DNA of 64,000 bases from Syngnathus acus (GCF_901709675.1 NC_051097.1:131001-195000), one strand, 5' to 3'. Counted from the stretch's first letter, positions 42,820-54,147 are shown. Numbers and translations: made by a program. The notes: generated by a model not told the origin, from the sequence alone.

Positions 42820-43934
42820 TGGCGGCCCCACAGAGGGACTTGAAGCGGCTCCACAGAGGGACGTGGTGGGCCGACAGAGGGAGTACGAACACATATGGGT
42901 TTTTGGTGACCTCAGTTAAACTGAGGTCAACAGAGGGTGTGAAGGAATAGGGTCAAAAGACACAAAACCCGCCTAGCCACAATAACAGATATGCTCACAT
43001 CTCTTTAGATAAAGTATATAAGCAGACAAGTATATTCATGGAGTCAACCAATAAAGCAGACATAACTAGACATTCTTTAATATAAGATAATAACAGAGGT
43101 TGCTACAACTTCACGATTCAATATGTATTTCTGTGCACTGCAAAATAAATGTCTTTTGATATGTTGCTTAAATAGCTTAATGACCCTTAAGGAACTGTGT
43201 AATGCATGCCTGATGTTTGTTCTCTAAATCATGGACACGGCCAGAGTCGTCTTGACCGTTCAGTACTTGATTATATCTTGTGTTTTGACTAAACGTCATA
43301 TGTCGCCTAATGCGGGACGCCAGCTTTTCGATTACTACTGAACGCTCTGCACAGAGGGAAATGTTTTGCCTAACAGAAAAGATATGGTGGGAAGCATGAT
43401 TAAACTAAGAATATAATGATGTGAGCAAAGACATGGATTAATGATGTTACAGCCAAAAAGCTCACATAAATTCGTACAAAATGACAAAAGTGAAAGAATG
43501 AGGTACGACAGTATATGTGCAAGGAATGGAGCAGAATGTTTACAGGAAGGTCACTTGGAGATAAAACCAGCTGGTGCCAGAAGGAGACAGCCAAGGACTC
43601 GGCCAAAGATGATCCCCAAGGCCGAAAGACAGGATGGAAGACGGCAGCCCCCACACACACACCGAATCGTCCATACCAGCACCCACTCCGATGGAATCAA
43701 ACTCTACTGCGAACTCGCCCCACCCCAACGACTCATCACCCATCAAACGCGCCCCACACCGGCATGAGCAACTGAATATAAGCAGACCAAAGAACCTTGA
43801 ACGTTGCCCTTTTCTGAATGGAGACTTTCTGCTCTTGAAGGGCCCAGCGCTGTATTGTACTTTCCTGAAAACAGAGCTTTCTTAACAAGAATTATGATTG
43901 AACTCAACCAACCTGTGTAAGTCTAATTTCTGCT
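42820..43934 (+). other. Retroelement-like control region, unresolved
   Basis: Three CACAGAGGGA(C) motifs (42830-42890) precede TGTGAAGGAATAGG, AGTATATAAGCAGACAAG (TATA-like, 43013) and CCAATAAAGCAGAC (polyadenylation-like, 43049). A second TGAATATAAGCAGACCAAAG occurs at 43771. This looks like LTR promoter sequence, but I could not fix both ends or find a matching copy. No protein recognised. Confidence 0.3.
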
Positions 43935-44217
43935 TCAGTGTCTTTGCATTTTCCTAAATCTGAAGAAATTAAACGAGCACGCAGTGAGTGAATTGGATAA
44001 CAGGTGATTGGCAATGGCTTTTGCCGTGAGGCGCAGATAGCGCTCCCTAAATTGTGGACCAAAATCCAACAAGGGGAGTGAAGCACCAATAATCTTACCA
44101 GCCATGTTCACTATGCGCTGGAGGGCCTTGGGGGGCCCCCGTGCTCAGCGTGATGCTGGCGGAGATCTTGTCGCCAACACGTACCACCTTAGGTCTCTGA
44201 CTGAGGAAGTCTAGTAG

Positions 44218-44600
44218 TCAGTTGCAGAGGTAGGTACTGAGGCCCAGCTTGGCGAGTTTGCAGATGAGTCGTTGTGGCACAATGGTGTTGAAGGCAGAAC
44301 TGAAGTCCACAAACAGCAATCTCACATACGAGTCCCTACTCTCCAGGTGGGTGAGGGCCGAGTGGAGGGCCGAGCAGATGGCATCCTCAGAGGACCTTTT
44401 GGCTCGGTACGCAAACTGGAAGGGGTCTATGGTGGGGGGTAGAATGGATCTGATGTACTCCATGACAAGCCGCTCAAAGCACTTCATGATGATGGGCGTC
44501 AGTGCCACGGGGCGGTAGTCATTGAAGCAGGACGGGGCAGGTTTCTTCGGCACAGGTACGATGGTGGCAGCCTTGAAACACGAAGGGACGACGGCTTGCT
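44218..44600 (-). pseudogene. LINE RT fragment (finger-palm start)
   Basis: [60 protein letters not shown] and [13 protein letters not shown] (first catalytic Asp). Frameshifted relative to the endonuclease frame; downstream catalytic YADD is deleted. Confidence 0.8.
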
Positions 44601-44657
44601 GCAGGGAAATGTTGAAGATGTCCGTGAAGACACCCGTCAGCTCCCCAGCGCAGTCCT

Positions 44658-46147
44658 TCAGCGCTCGACCCGGTTGTCAGGGCCCGCCGCCTTATGAGTG
44701 TTGATAGCGGCAAGCGCCCTCCTCACGCTATCAGCAGAGAGGCACAGGGGCTGCTCTTGTGGAGGAGGAGGGGCCTTCAGCGGGCAAGTGCTGTTCTGAG
44801 CGTCGAAGCGAGCAAAGAAGCGATTGAGATCGTTGAGCAGACGGATGTCGCCCTCACAGCTCTGCGGCGCGGGCTTGTAGTCCGTGATGGTCTGAATGCC
44901 CTGCCAAAGGCTCCGTGCGTCCTTGCTGTCCTTGAAGTGGGCGGTAATCCTGCAAGAGAACGCCCTTTTCGCCTCCTTGATGCCCCGGGACAGGTCGGCC
45001 CTCGCTGTCCTCAAGCCAGCCTCATCCCCCGCTCTGAAGGCTTTGTCCCTGGCCCTCAGCAGCCCGAGGACAGGCCCAGTCAGCCACGGCTTCCAGTTAG
45101 CCCGAGTGACGATGTATTTCGAGTGGGTCACATCATCAATGCACTTCGCGACGTAAGAGGAAACAGAGTCAGTATACTCCTCTATATCCGTCCGATCATT
45201 GCAAGTGGCCGCCTGCTTAAACATTTCCCAGTCAGTAGAGCCAAAGCAGTCTCGAAGCACATCAGAGGCACCCTCAGGCCACACTCTAACCCGCTTGCGA
45301 ACCGGCCTGGATGCTTTCACCATTTGTCTGTATGCGGGCAAAAGCATAACAGTGATATGGTCAGAAAGTCCAAGATGGGGGAGGGGGGCGGCTTTGAAAG
45401 CTCCTTTATGTGAAGAGTAGACCAGGTCCAGGAAGCTATCACCACGTGTTGGAAAATTAACATGTTGGTGAAGCCTCGGAAAAACAGACTTCAGGTTAGC
45501 GTGATTAAAATCCCCAGCGAAGATGGTGAAACCGTCAGGGTGCGCCGTCTGTTGTTCACTGACAGACTGGTACAGTTCACTAAGAGCCGCGATCCTGTCG
45601 CCTTCGATGTTGGAAGGCGGGATGTATACCATGACTAGCAGAATCGCAGTAAATTCCCTCGGCAGGTAAAAAGGACGGCACTTAATGATCACAAACTCCG
45701 CCAGTGGCGAGCAGTGCTTGCATACCACTACAGAGTCCCGGCACCATTCGTCACGGATGTAGACGCATAGTCCACCTCCTCGCAATTTTCCCCCTTTTAC
45801 AATGGCCCGGTCCGCCCGATAGCACGCTAGCCGCTCCAGATGTACAGCAGAGTCCGGAATGTTGACAGTCAACCAAGTCTCAGTGAACACGAGCACACAG
45901 CAGTTACGCACTGTCCGGTTCGTAGCTCTCAGCAGGCGAACGTAATCCATTTTGTTGTCCAGCGATCGAACATTCGCCAGAAGAATGGAAGGCACGGCCG
46001 GGCGAGCTGGGTTGGCCGCCAGCCTGGCCCGGACGCCTCCGCGCTTGCCCCTCTTCAGCCTCCTCGCACACCGCTTCCGACGCTCCCTAACCGGGGGAGG
46101 AATAGCAGGCGAGTCCGGCGACGGTTCAAGTTCTGCATGGGAACTGT
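44658..46147 (-). CDS. LINE ORF2 N-terminal part: AP endonuclease, open frame
   Basis: About 495 residues of open frame. Endonuclease motifs in order: [25 protein letters not shown] (catalytic Glu), [34 protein letters not shown] (Asp/Asn pair), FLDLVYSS and [11 protein letters not shown] (SDH). This is the APE-type endonuclease of L2/CR1-like LINEs, which nicks target DNA. It then passes [15 protein letters not shown], the N-terminal start of RT, and is broken by a frameshift. The frame is nominally open to 46205, but the first 20 residues come from the neighbouring LINE on the other strand, so the true left limit of this coding sequence is not visible. Confidence 0.8.
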
Positions 46148-46663
46148 ATGTGTGGACAAAACCATTCGGGTCTTTCCCAACCAGAAACCCTGGATGACCA
46201 GCCATGTTCGCTCACTCCTCAGGGCCCGTGACTCTGCCTTCAGGTCAGCTCGACTCGGGCTGACCTGAAGAAAGGGATTAAAAAAGCCAAAGCGGACTAC
46301 ATGAGGAAGATGGAGTCCCACCTCGCCAGCAACAGACCACGGGAGGTGTGGCAGGGCATCTAGACCATCACCAACTTCAGGGGCTGTGATGTGACGTCAG
46401 ACCCAAGTGAGTCGCTGCCAGAGGAGCTTAATTGCTTCTTTGCCCACTTTGAATCACCACAGCCTCACTCACCTGCTGTAGCCCTCCCCTCACCCCCATA
46501 CACACCAGATCCCAGCACCCCTCCACTCACAGTAGAGGAGCAGGAGGTGAGGCGTGTGCTCCAGGCAGTAAACCCCAGGAAGGCCCCTGGTCCAGATGGA
46601 GTACCTGGCAAAGTGCTCAGAGCCTGCGCCCACCAACTGTCCCCGATATTCTGCAGGATCTTC
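46148..46663 (+). pseudogene. LINE (CR1/L2 group) 5' part, interrupted by nested insertion
   Basis: KTIRVFPNQKPWMTSHVRSL LRARDSAFRS, then after a frameshift KKGIKKAKADYMRKMESHL, EELNCFFAHFE, and VRRVLQAVNPRKAPGPDGVP GKVLRACAHQLSPIFCRIF. The sequence continues at 55928 with exactly the 8-bp overlap expected from a hAT insertion. The endonuclease is missing and stops occur at 46258 and 46361. Confidence 0.85.
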
Positions 46664-47159
46664 CAGAGATGGGACCAAGTTACACATGTGCAAGTCTCAA
46701 GTGAGTCTCAAGTCTTAACCTTCAAGTCTCAAGTAAGTCCCAAGTCATTTTTTTCTTGGGCAAGTCAGGTCAAGTCAAGTCCTTAAATAGGTCAAGTCAA
46801 GTCCAAGTCAAGTCCTTAAATAGGTCAAGTCAAGTCCAAGTCAAGTCATTTTATTATTGCAATTTTACCCGCAGAATCTGATTTTAGTAACGTGAAAAGA
46901 CAAGATATAAGTAACTTTAAGTAACCATCATTGTCCAATGTGTCTAACCCAGGGGTGGGCGAACTTTTTGACTCGCGGGCCGAACTGGGTTCTAAATTTG
47001 GACCGGAGGGCCGAACCAGGAGCAGATGGACGTAGTGTTTGTGTGAAGTAATATAAGCGACCTGTAAAGGTCATTGCATAAAAGATTTTGGCCTTTAGTA
47101 GGTAGTAAAGCATGGATATTCCAAACAGGTTTTTTGAAAACAAATGCATTTATTAACAG

Positions 47160-47915
47160 TGTTAGGTTTATTCGCTGACCGAACAAATTTCAAGAGAAGA
47201 GCAACAGCAAACAAACCACAAGTGAGACAGAATATTAAGTCTTTTCTCGCGAGGAGTGCAGTACAGATAGCTTCACAACAATCTCACTACACTAAATATC
47301 TGTATGCACTCCCGCTCTTTTTATTGGGATTTGCCCTACCCACAAATCGTGAGACAAAAGCCCCTAAAAGAGGAGGGGGAACGCATGTGGGCTTTGCCTC
47401 GTAAGGAAGAAATCACTAGGTGTTTACATACTGATAAGAACATGTGGGAAGAGGAATTTGAGTGGCCTGGATAGAGAAGAAAACCTTTGACCTCTAGTCA
47501 AAACATAGCAAGGGATGCTTTACGACATTGTGTAAAATGGGACAAGCTAGGTTATTTATTACTGGATACATACATTCCGACATAATCTTACGATCAAGAT
47601 AGTTTGGAAAACCCTGACAATGATGGTCACTTGTAGGTTCATCTGAGGTGCAAGACAGCAATGAGGCATGTTGTTTAACAAAGTGGTCTTTGTTAAAAAG
47701 GAACTGTCTCGGTAGATGTCTTCTTTTTGCTGAGTTGTCAGCTGGTCCTGTCTGACCCAGCTGTAACCTCTCTCCTGACCCAGCCGTAACTTTTCTCTTC
47801 TGTGGTACATCATAAAAACAGCAAGGCCAAACAGCAAGCATATATTGCAGTAATATTGCGGTAAAGCATTGATTAGAGAACGCATGATAACATATATATA
47901 TACATTTTTCTAACA
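47160..47915 (-). repeat. 3' LTR of the endogenous retrovirus
   Basis: TG...CA limits: on the minus strand TGTTAGAAAAATG to AATAAACCTAACA. AATAAA read on the minus strand at about 47319 is the likely polyadenylation signal. Differences from the other LTR seen by eye: one A/G near 47523 and one TA unit in the terminal TA run. Confidence 0.92.
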
Positions 47916-47917
47916 AT

Positions 47918-47929
47918 TCCCTCCTCTTT
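47918..47929 (-). promoter_or_regulatory. Polypurine tract
   Basis: AAAGAGGAGGGA on the minus strand directly before the 3' LTR; the primer for plus-strand DNA synthesis in retroviruses. Confidence 0.8.
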
Positions 47930-48055
47930 ATCATAAGTTCTCAGAGACCATCTTATCACCTAAAAGTGGCCACTTCAAAAAGATTTTCAGCCGTAGGATC
48001 ACAAGTATGAGCACAAATAAGTTTACACCAAGAAAGGATAAACGTTGCGATATTA

Positions 48056-48943
48056 TCATTCGGAAACACCCAGATCTGGGAAGAAGTCTGTAAACCCAAG
48101 TGCAAAAATTCCATCATCATCATCGTTATCATCAACATGCTGGCGTTCAGACATTAGGCATACCCCGGCCATCTTGTCTTCCATGGGCGATATTGCTGTA
48201 GTGATGAGACGATTAAACAGAGCACGGAGACATGGAATACAACAACAACCACACAAGGTGAGTATAGCAGTAATTGAGGACACAAGGGCTTTATACTTCC
48301 CAAAAGCAGTCATCCACTTGTTGTGCTCTTTCATCCTCGTTTTGAGGGATTGCAAGCTTGCAATCGCCTTCGTCAGGCTCCCATCAGGGGCGGTGTCGTT
48401 CTGGATGAAGGTGCAGCATTGTTCTCTGAACATTGCGCAGACCCTTCCTTTCTCAGACGACAACATAACAAGAGCATTGTGGTTCTGGATTGACATTAGG
48501 GAAGGCGTGGCTAGCTGTCCGTGCACTGCCTCAAGTCCCGCTTGTGTCCGTTTGCCCAATTTCTGCATGTTGCAATGGTTGTAATTTATCATGTCGACGT
48601 TTTTGTTCATCGTACACCACCAGCAAATGGAAGACTCCCATCCTGCTACAATTTGGTCAATTAATTCTTATTAATCAGGAACTCCTCTGGGGACTCTGAT
48701 TGCATCAATTTCAGTCAGATCATCGTCGCCTCTCAAATTTAAAGACATTTTGTTTGTTTGTTTTTCCAGCTTTTTCCCAGATCTTGGCATGTTGATACAT
48801 ATACAATTTAGCTGGACTACATTCTCTGAAAGCAATGGCTTCTTTTTTCTTTTTTCAATGGATATTACTATATAGAATGCTCTGTCACACATTTCACAAT
48901 CAGTAGATGTGACAGATGTCACACAATCTTTGGTCAATGGCAA
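48056..48943 (-). pseudogene. env: Retroviral env remnant, mainly the transmembrane subunit
   Basis: In one frame the minus strand gives part of the surface/transmembrane junction region (48943-48671), then two adjacent stop codons, then a 184-residue open segment (48610-48056). The latter contains a heptad-like helix, the disulfide motif C-x6-CC (CAMFREQCC), and a hydrophobic Cys-rich anchor (SSITAILTLCGCCCIPC). These are hallmarks of gamma-type retroviral transmembrane proteins, which mediate membrane fusion. Most of the surface subunit is missing and the two stops separate the halves, so no complete envelope can be made. The tail beyond the anchor is acidic (DDNDDDD). Confidence 0.85.
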
Positions 48944-49439
48944 CTATACAACATAAAGAATCGGTCGCAAATCCATACATATGACGTATTCAATTTTTGT
49001 TTCTGTCTTTGCAGCTTGTTTTGCCATTAGAATTGTTTCGTTTTTCAGCAACTCTTATAGTTACCTGAAACAAATTATCCACATTCGTTTTAGATATAAT
49101 CATCCCATTCTTTAAAATCTACAGCGGTTGTTGACAAAGTACACACATAAACATCATATTTTCATTGCAGTCCAGATCCGACAAAGCAGATCATCCTGCA
49201 AAGGTCAAATTGATCTTTTTAACAGCATTGTTTCCTTTTTTCTTTTTTATTTCTACCAAATTTTAATCATCCTTAGTTTCCCACTTGGTTCCAAAACATG
49301 GTAATCTATATTGTCACCCAAACAATTTTATATGGGGTTAAACCCACAGTAATTGTAATATTTATGAACAGTTTGACCAGGTCTAAACATTTTGTCCATG
49401 ATCTTCCAGTTTTTTCCATGCACATTTTCACACTTTATA

Positions 49440-49886
49440 CCAGTCCTGTCATGAGAATTAATTTCTGAAATCCCATATCTCGGTATTATTTCTTTACATA
49501 ACGTTTTTTTCCACTGTTAAGGCATTCAGTGTTTTTGTTGAAGCCAATTCAACCCATTTTGAGAATGTATCTATTATGACCAGGCATTATAACCCTGTGG
49601 ATTGAGTTTAACACATGTTAAACAAGCTCTACAAAACAATTTTTTTTTTTTATAAATGTTTTGAATATGAATCAAATCCATATGTTGTATAAAGCTGACT
49701 GACCTGCCTCATTATCCCTCCTCTTGAGCCATGCGACACACACCATGGCTCAATATTGCTGCCCACTTGTATATGGTTTTTGTAGGATAGGTCAGTCTTC
49801 TGGTCATTTATAGATACCATTCTCCACTTTTGCCCCTCTTTTCGTCCATAATCGAATTTCAGTCTATGGACTTTGTCGCTGCACAT
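49440..49886 (-). pseudogene. pol: Retroviral integrase remnants
   Basis: SHGSRGGIMRQVSQLYTTYG (about 49720-49660) resembles the HHCC zinc-binding region; after stops, VIIDTFSKWVELASTKT (about 49590-49540) is the core strand with the second catalytic Asp, followed by KEIIPRYGI-like sequence split by frameshifts. Nothing else of pol is recognisable. The 48944-49439 interval continues with decayed sequence. Confidence 0.7.
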
Positions 49887-49889
49887 CTT

Positions 49890-51825
49890 TAAAAACGTTT
49901 CAGTAATTTAATCTGCTTCTTGTGTGTATAAAATTTGAAGCGTCTTTTACACTACAGCTATGCGGTTCCGTCTGCAAGCTTGTTACCTCTTAACACCTTA
50001 TCAGTCTCGTGTGTGTGCCCTGCACACGTGCATCTAGCTATTTTTCGTGGCAATTGGACTGCTTCCACAACTAGCTTAGTTGTGGTTTCTTGTAGTTTCT
50101 TTAGTTACTTTTCAATCGTTTTCTCATCGTTTATCACAAGAATCTTAGCAATTTGAATAAAAATCAATATGTATGTTTTATTTTACTCATTTCTATGATA
50201 TAGAGAATCCATATGTAGTAAAGTGTTGTATTACTACATATGATTTCATCTTCATTTACTTTGACACACCTTTCAAAATGCTTCTCAGTGTCCCAGTGCA
50301 CACGTTTTGCGTGTGTAACTGGTTGTCTCAACCCGTGTTCCTCATCCTAATGTTTCCTCCCTCAAGGTGTCAAACCAATCAAGATAGAAAGATAAAAACC
50401 AACAAAATAACCGTCAGTAAATTAATATAATAGTTAATTGTTGTTGTTTCTTATCTTTAACTCAATCGCTCTCATTCTCAAATGTAAAAACTTGTATAGT
50501 CTTGACACAACCAATCGACTATTCCCTTTAAATTTAGCTTTGAAATGTCGTTATTTCATAATTATTCTTCATCCAATTCCAGAAAGCAAGTTCTTTCCAT
50601 CTCTCAAAGTTTGTTTCATCAAGGCTAGGCATTAATGCTGTGTGGACCAGCTTCTGCCCATAAACAAATTGCTTGCTTTTTGTTTTTACTTCCTATTTTA
50701 TCAAATCGTTTTTGTTTTGCGGTGCAAATCAGATAGAGTACAGTCTAATAAATTCTTTAGTGCACCTATATTTGCCAATTTCATCCTTTTAACACATAAC
50801 ACTTACAGCACACAGACAACACAAAAACAGCAGAGACACAGCTCACAAACAATACCAACAAACAACGCTGCGCAAACGTCATCCTCTCTTTTGACGTTTT
50901 GGTTATACTTTTTTTCTTTTCTCATCAGTGCATTTTATCCTTCATGCAAATATTGTCACATCTTCCTTAAGCATCACCCTGCTTCAAATATTCAAACATT
51001 CTCTGAGAAACTCGCACTTTCCCTGCTTCGCCCGCAGCCATAGCACCCCTCGTGCGAGGGGGGGGCGCAGCATCAATGTTGATTGGTCACAGGCTGGCCA
51101 TTTCCTGCAACAACCATGATGCCGGCCCACCGCCCACACGAGCATAGCAAAGGCCCACGCGCACAGCCCCGCCCCGCGACAACGCGCGAGCGCAGGCACG
51201 CTTATCAGTCTCACCCTCTCAAAGGGCAGGCCAGCTTTGCTGTTGCGCCCTTTGTCATGTTCACATTCGACATCTTTCAATGTCTTCTACACAACATTTG
51301 TTGTCTCATTTGTCCACACCCTCAGCTACGGCCCTCAAGCGAGGTCGCGCTGATGTCGTTTCATCATCTTCCTGCCTATGCAACAACAAGCTCTCTTTGG
51401 ATTTTTCTTCACTTCTCTTATTCTTCAATTTTTCTTTCATAGAACACACATCTCACTCACACACACACTCATATACACACCCACTCATGAGGATCCTCTG
51501 CGCGCACACGCACACACACCAACACAAAAGGATGACGCACAACATACGTATAAGACCACATAGATCCCACTAAGAACACCTTTTTGCTCGTCTTACTTGT
51601 CAGATTTATTCTTTATTTTACTTCTAGAAGCTATTTGTAATTCTTTTCCATTTATTTAGCCAATTTTAACTTCAGTGTTTCTTTATCTTACTTTATCCTT
51701 TTAACACAAATATCTCCTGTTAGCTAATTTAAGCTAATTTCTCTTTAATTTTGGCAGCCAGGTTCCCACTTCATTACATGGAAACCTGATTTGATTTGAT
51801 TTTGGCCTAGTCATAACTGTCTTTG
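49890..51825. other. Retrovirus interior without recognisable protease or RT
   Basis: Where protease, RT and RNase H should lie, neither strand shows RT motifs such as a YxDD block. 50160-50900 is AT-rich; 51030-51330 is GC-richer; CACA-rich sequence lies at 51440-51540. It may be replaced or fully decayed sequence. Confidence 0.5.
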
Positions 51826-52659
51826 TTAATTTGTGCAGTCACGTGCCATGTGACCGTTTTCTCCGCAATTCCAGCATTCTATTGGAGGTCGCACAACTCC
51901 TCTTCCTCGGCCTCTAAAGCCTCCTCTGTCAGACATTGCTCGCCCTCTCTGGCCTTTCTGTCCTCTGCCTGCATTTTGGTAAAAAGTGTCACTATCCTGG
52001 TCTACCAGAAAAGTGTCTTTTGAAGCTTTCATTTGTTTTCGTTTTTGTTTGTCTATTACTACTTTTTCCGCATGGAGGGCGTGATTTATGTATTTCTCCA
52101 AAGTTCCGGTGTTCATGCCCATATAATGTTTGATCACCCAGCCTTGTATTGCTGGTCCGGACCCTGCGTGGATGGCATTTTTTAATTGCTGTTGATAAGC
52201 ACCTTGAGGCGCATTATCTTCCACCAGTCCACTGTGTGCTTTAAACACTTTTGTCATGTGCACTCGATACTCATCAAAGGTTTCATTATCATTTTGCTTT
52301 GTTCTCCCTATTTCTGTATAATTTGCTCTGATTTCCTTTGACCAATCCATTTCTAGCGGGCTTTTCTGCCTAGTGGCCCTGTCCATCAACCCATAAGGAG
52401 GAGGTGATTCCTCAATTTTGCGTGTGTCATGTATTTGCGGATACAACTTCGCTATGATCTTTAGTTTTGAATTTGTAGCATGTGTTTTCTCTTCCCGCTC
52501 TTGTACTTCTTCTAGTTCTCCCTCAAATTTATATTTTTTAACCCATTTATCGAAATCTTTTTTAAGTCGGTCGGGATCCTGCCTTTCAATTATTTTCCAA
52601 TCTTTGCATTTTAATTCATGTCGGGGTAGGGACTCTCGCTTACTATCTAAATTTCCCAT
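51826..52659 (-). CDS. gag: Retroviral gag, open but shortened (277 aa)
   Basis: Starts MGN, giving the N-terminal glycine used for myristoylation of matrix. About residue 85 there is a PPPYG late-domain motif, the usual binding site for NEDD4-family ligases during budding. A capsid C-terminal region follows (ETFDEYRVHMTKVF, QQLKNAIHAGSGPAIQGWVI). An Arg/Gly-rich stretch and one CCHC knuckle, CWNCGENGHMARDC, form the nucleocapsid, with the stop two codons later. Gamma-type gag proteins are usually about 500 residues, so much of capsid, mainly its N-terminal domain, appears deleted. The frame has no internal stop, which is striking next to the loss of pol. Confidence 0.88.
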   Translation of the reverse strand: MGNLDSKRESLPRHELKCKDWKIIERQDPDRLKKDFDKWVKKYKFEGELEEVQEREEKTHATNSKLKIIAKLYPQIHDTRKIEESPPPYGLMDRATRQKSPLEMDWSKEIRANYTEIGRTKQNDNETFDEYRVHMTKVFKAHSGLVEDNAPQGAYQQQLKNAIHAGSGPAIQGWVIKHYMGMNTGTLEKYINHALHAEKVVIDKQKRKQMKASKDTFLVDQDSDTFYQNAGRGQKGQRGRAMSDRGGFRGRGRGVVRPPIECWNCGENGHMARDCTN

Positions 52660-53045
52660 GGTTTATTTTTCTAAATTTTGGAGTTGGTAGTTTGAATGGC
52701 ACCTACAGTGTCCTAAAACCAACTTTATTCACAGGACAGTGGTTAAATATTCGATGTGTGGTAAGTCTCCTTTCACCTCCCCGAAGGGAGCGGAGAGTTC
52801 TTGCCTCTGCCCCCACACAAAGCCACTGTTTACAATCCTGTGTGTTTATATAGAGGAGCGCTCAAATGAGATCACTCTCAGTCAAACCGTACACAAGCAT
52901 ACCACGCGCGATTTTTAATAACAGAGGAGTCCGCACTCCTGCTGCGGAATTTAACTAACGTAAAAAGTTAGGGGGCTCCACACCGCCCCTGCGGAATTTA
53001 ACTGTTTCTAATTGCACTTGATAGGGTCTAGAATTCTCAAGGTCT

Positions 53046-53178
53046 TTAAGTGACTTCTTGTCACTGCTCATTTTAAGTGACCTCGTCACCGCTCAAGTGA
53101 CCTCGTCACCGCTCATTCATTTTTTAAGTGACCTCTTGTCACTGCTCGTATTAAGTGACCTCTTGTCACAGCTCATTC
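53046..53178. repeat. Leader tandem repeat AAGTGACCTCKTGTCACYGCTC
   Basis: Five irregular copies of a 20-40 bp unit, each containing the self-complementary GTGACCTCGTCAC or GTGACCTCTTGTCAC. They lie in the retroviral leader between primer site and gag, where packaging and dimerisation signals normally sit. Confidence 0.75.
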
Positions 53179-53366
53179 ATTCCTTTTTAGTAGAATTAAT
53201 ATTCCTACTCACGGTCTGCTGATTCTCCTCCTCGGAAGATCTCGTCAACCCTCCCGGTGTCCAGCCGGACTGATCGAGACAGTCCCGTCAAAGGGCTTTT
53301 GTTTACCTCGGCCGAGGATTTTCGCCTGCGTCGAAGAGTCCGCTGGAACCGCCAGGTGTGTCGAGA

Positions 53367-53385
53367 CCCCGGAACGAGCCCCCAA
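53367..53385 (-). promoter_or_regulatory. Primer-binding site, proline tRNA type
   Basis: TTGGGGGCTCGTTCCGGGG on the minus strand begins four bases downstream of the 5' LTR. It matches the 3' end complement of tRNA-Pro except for an extra T, the primer type typical of gammaretroviruses. Confidence 0.75.
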
Positions 53386-53389
53386 TTTC

Positions 53390-54147
53390 TGTTAGGTTTA
53401 TTCGCTGACCGAACAAATTTCAAGAGAAGAGCAACAGCAAACAAACCACAAGTGAGACAGAATATTAAGTCTTTTCTCGCGAGGAGTGCAGTACAGATAG
53501 CTTCACAACAATCTCACTACACTAAATATCTGTATGCACTCCCGCTCTTTTTATTGGGATTTGCCCTACCCACAAATCGTGAGACAAAAGCCCCTAAAAG
53601 AGGAGGGGGAACGCATGTGGGCTTTGCCTCGTAAGGAAGAAATCACTAGGTGTTTACATACTGATAAGAACATGTGGGAAGAGGAATTTGAGTGGCCTGG
53701 ATAGAGAAGAAAACCTTTGACCTCTAGTCAAAACATAGCAAGGGATGCTTTACGACATTGTGTAGAATGGGACAAGCTAGGTTATTTATTACTGGATACA
53801 TACATTCCGACATAATCTTACGATCAAGATAGTTTGGAAAACCCTGACAATGATGGTCACTTGTAGGTTCATCTGAGGTGCAAGACAGCAATGAGGCATG
53901 TTGTTTAACAAAGTGGTCTTTGTTAAAAAGGAACTGTCTCGGTAGATGTCTTCTTTTTGCTGAGTTGTCAGCTGGTCCTGTCTGACCCAGCTGTAACCTC
54001 TCTCCTGACCCAGCCGTAACTTTTCTCTTCTGTGGTACATCATAAAAACAGCAAGGCCAAACAGCAAGCATATATTGCAGTAATATTGCGGTAAAGCATT
54101 GATTAGAGAACGCATGATAACATATATATATATACATTTTTCTAACA
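53390..54147 (-). repeat. 5' LTR of the endogenous retrovirus
   Basis: 758 bp, nearly identical to 47160-47915. Long reading frames inside both LTRs are by-products and show no protein family. Confidence 0.92.

Larger units (their letters stand above)
43935..46147 (-). mobile_element. LINE (CR1/L2 group) with intact endonuclease, RT core deleted
   Basis: Minus-strand element whose 5' part is the long frame 44658-46205. It continues in another frame with RT blocks (44218-44553), then jumps, after SITLSTGAPQG, to RIVNMAGKIIGASLP (about 44105-44150), which normally lies several hundred residues further on. The YADD-containing core is therefore lost. Its 5' edge meets the oppositely oriented LINE at about 46147 head to head. 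Confidence 0.8.
47160..54147 (-). mobile_element. Endogenous retrovirus with paired LTRs, pol largely missing
   Basis: Two direct LTRs (47160-47915, 53390-54147) bound a 5.47-kb interior. A 5-bp duplication AACAG flanks the whole (47155-47159, 54148-54152). On the minus strand the order is 5' LTR, proline-tRNA-type primer site, leader with short tandem repeats, gag (52659-51826), a stretch without pol (51825-49890), integrase remnants (49886-49440), env remnant (48943-48056), polypurine tract, 3' LTR. The layout, primer site and env type point to a gamma/epsilon-like fish retrovirus. It is old enough to have lost protease and RT, yet its LTRs differ at only a few positions by eye. Confidence 0.9.

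Noticed and set aside
44694-45413. 239-residue plus-strand frame
   Set aside because: Antisense shadow of the LINE endonuclease frame on the minus strand.
47494-47934. Frame of 146 residues repeated at 53724-54155
   Set aside because: It lies wholly in the retroviral LTRs, which explains the duplication; no known protein family.
48045-48584. 179-residue plus-strand frame
   Set aside because: Antisense of the retroviral transmembrane-protein remnant, which has the recognisable motifs.
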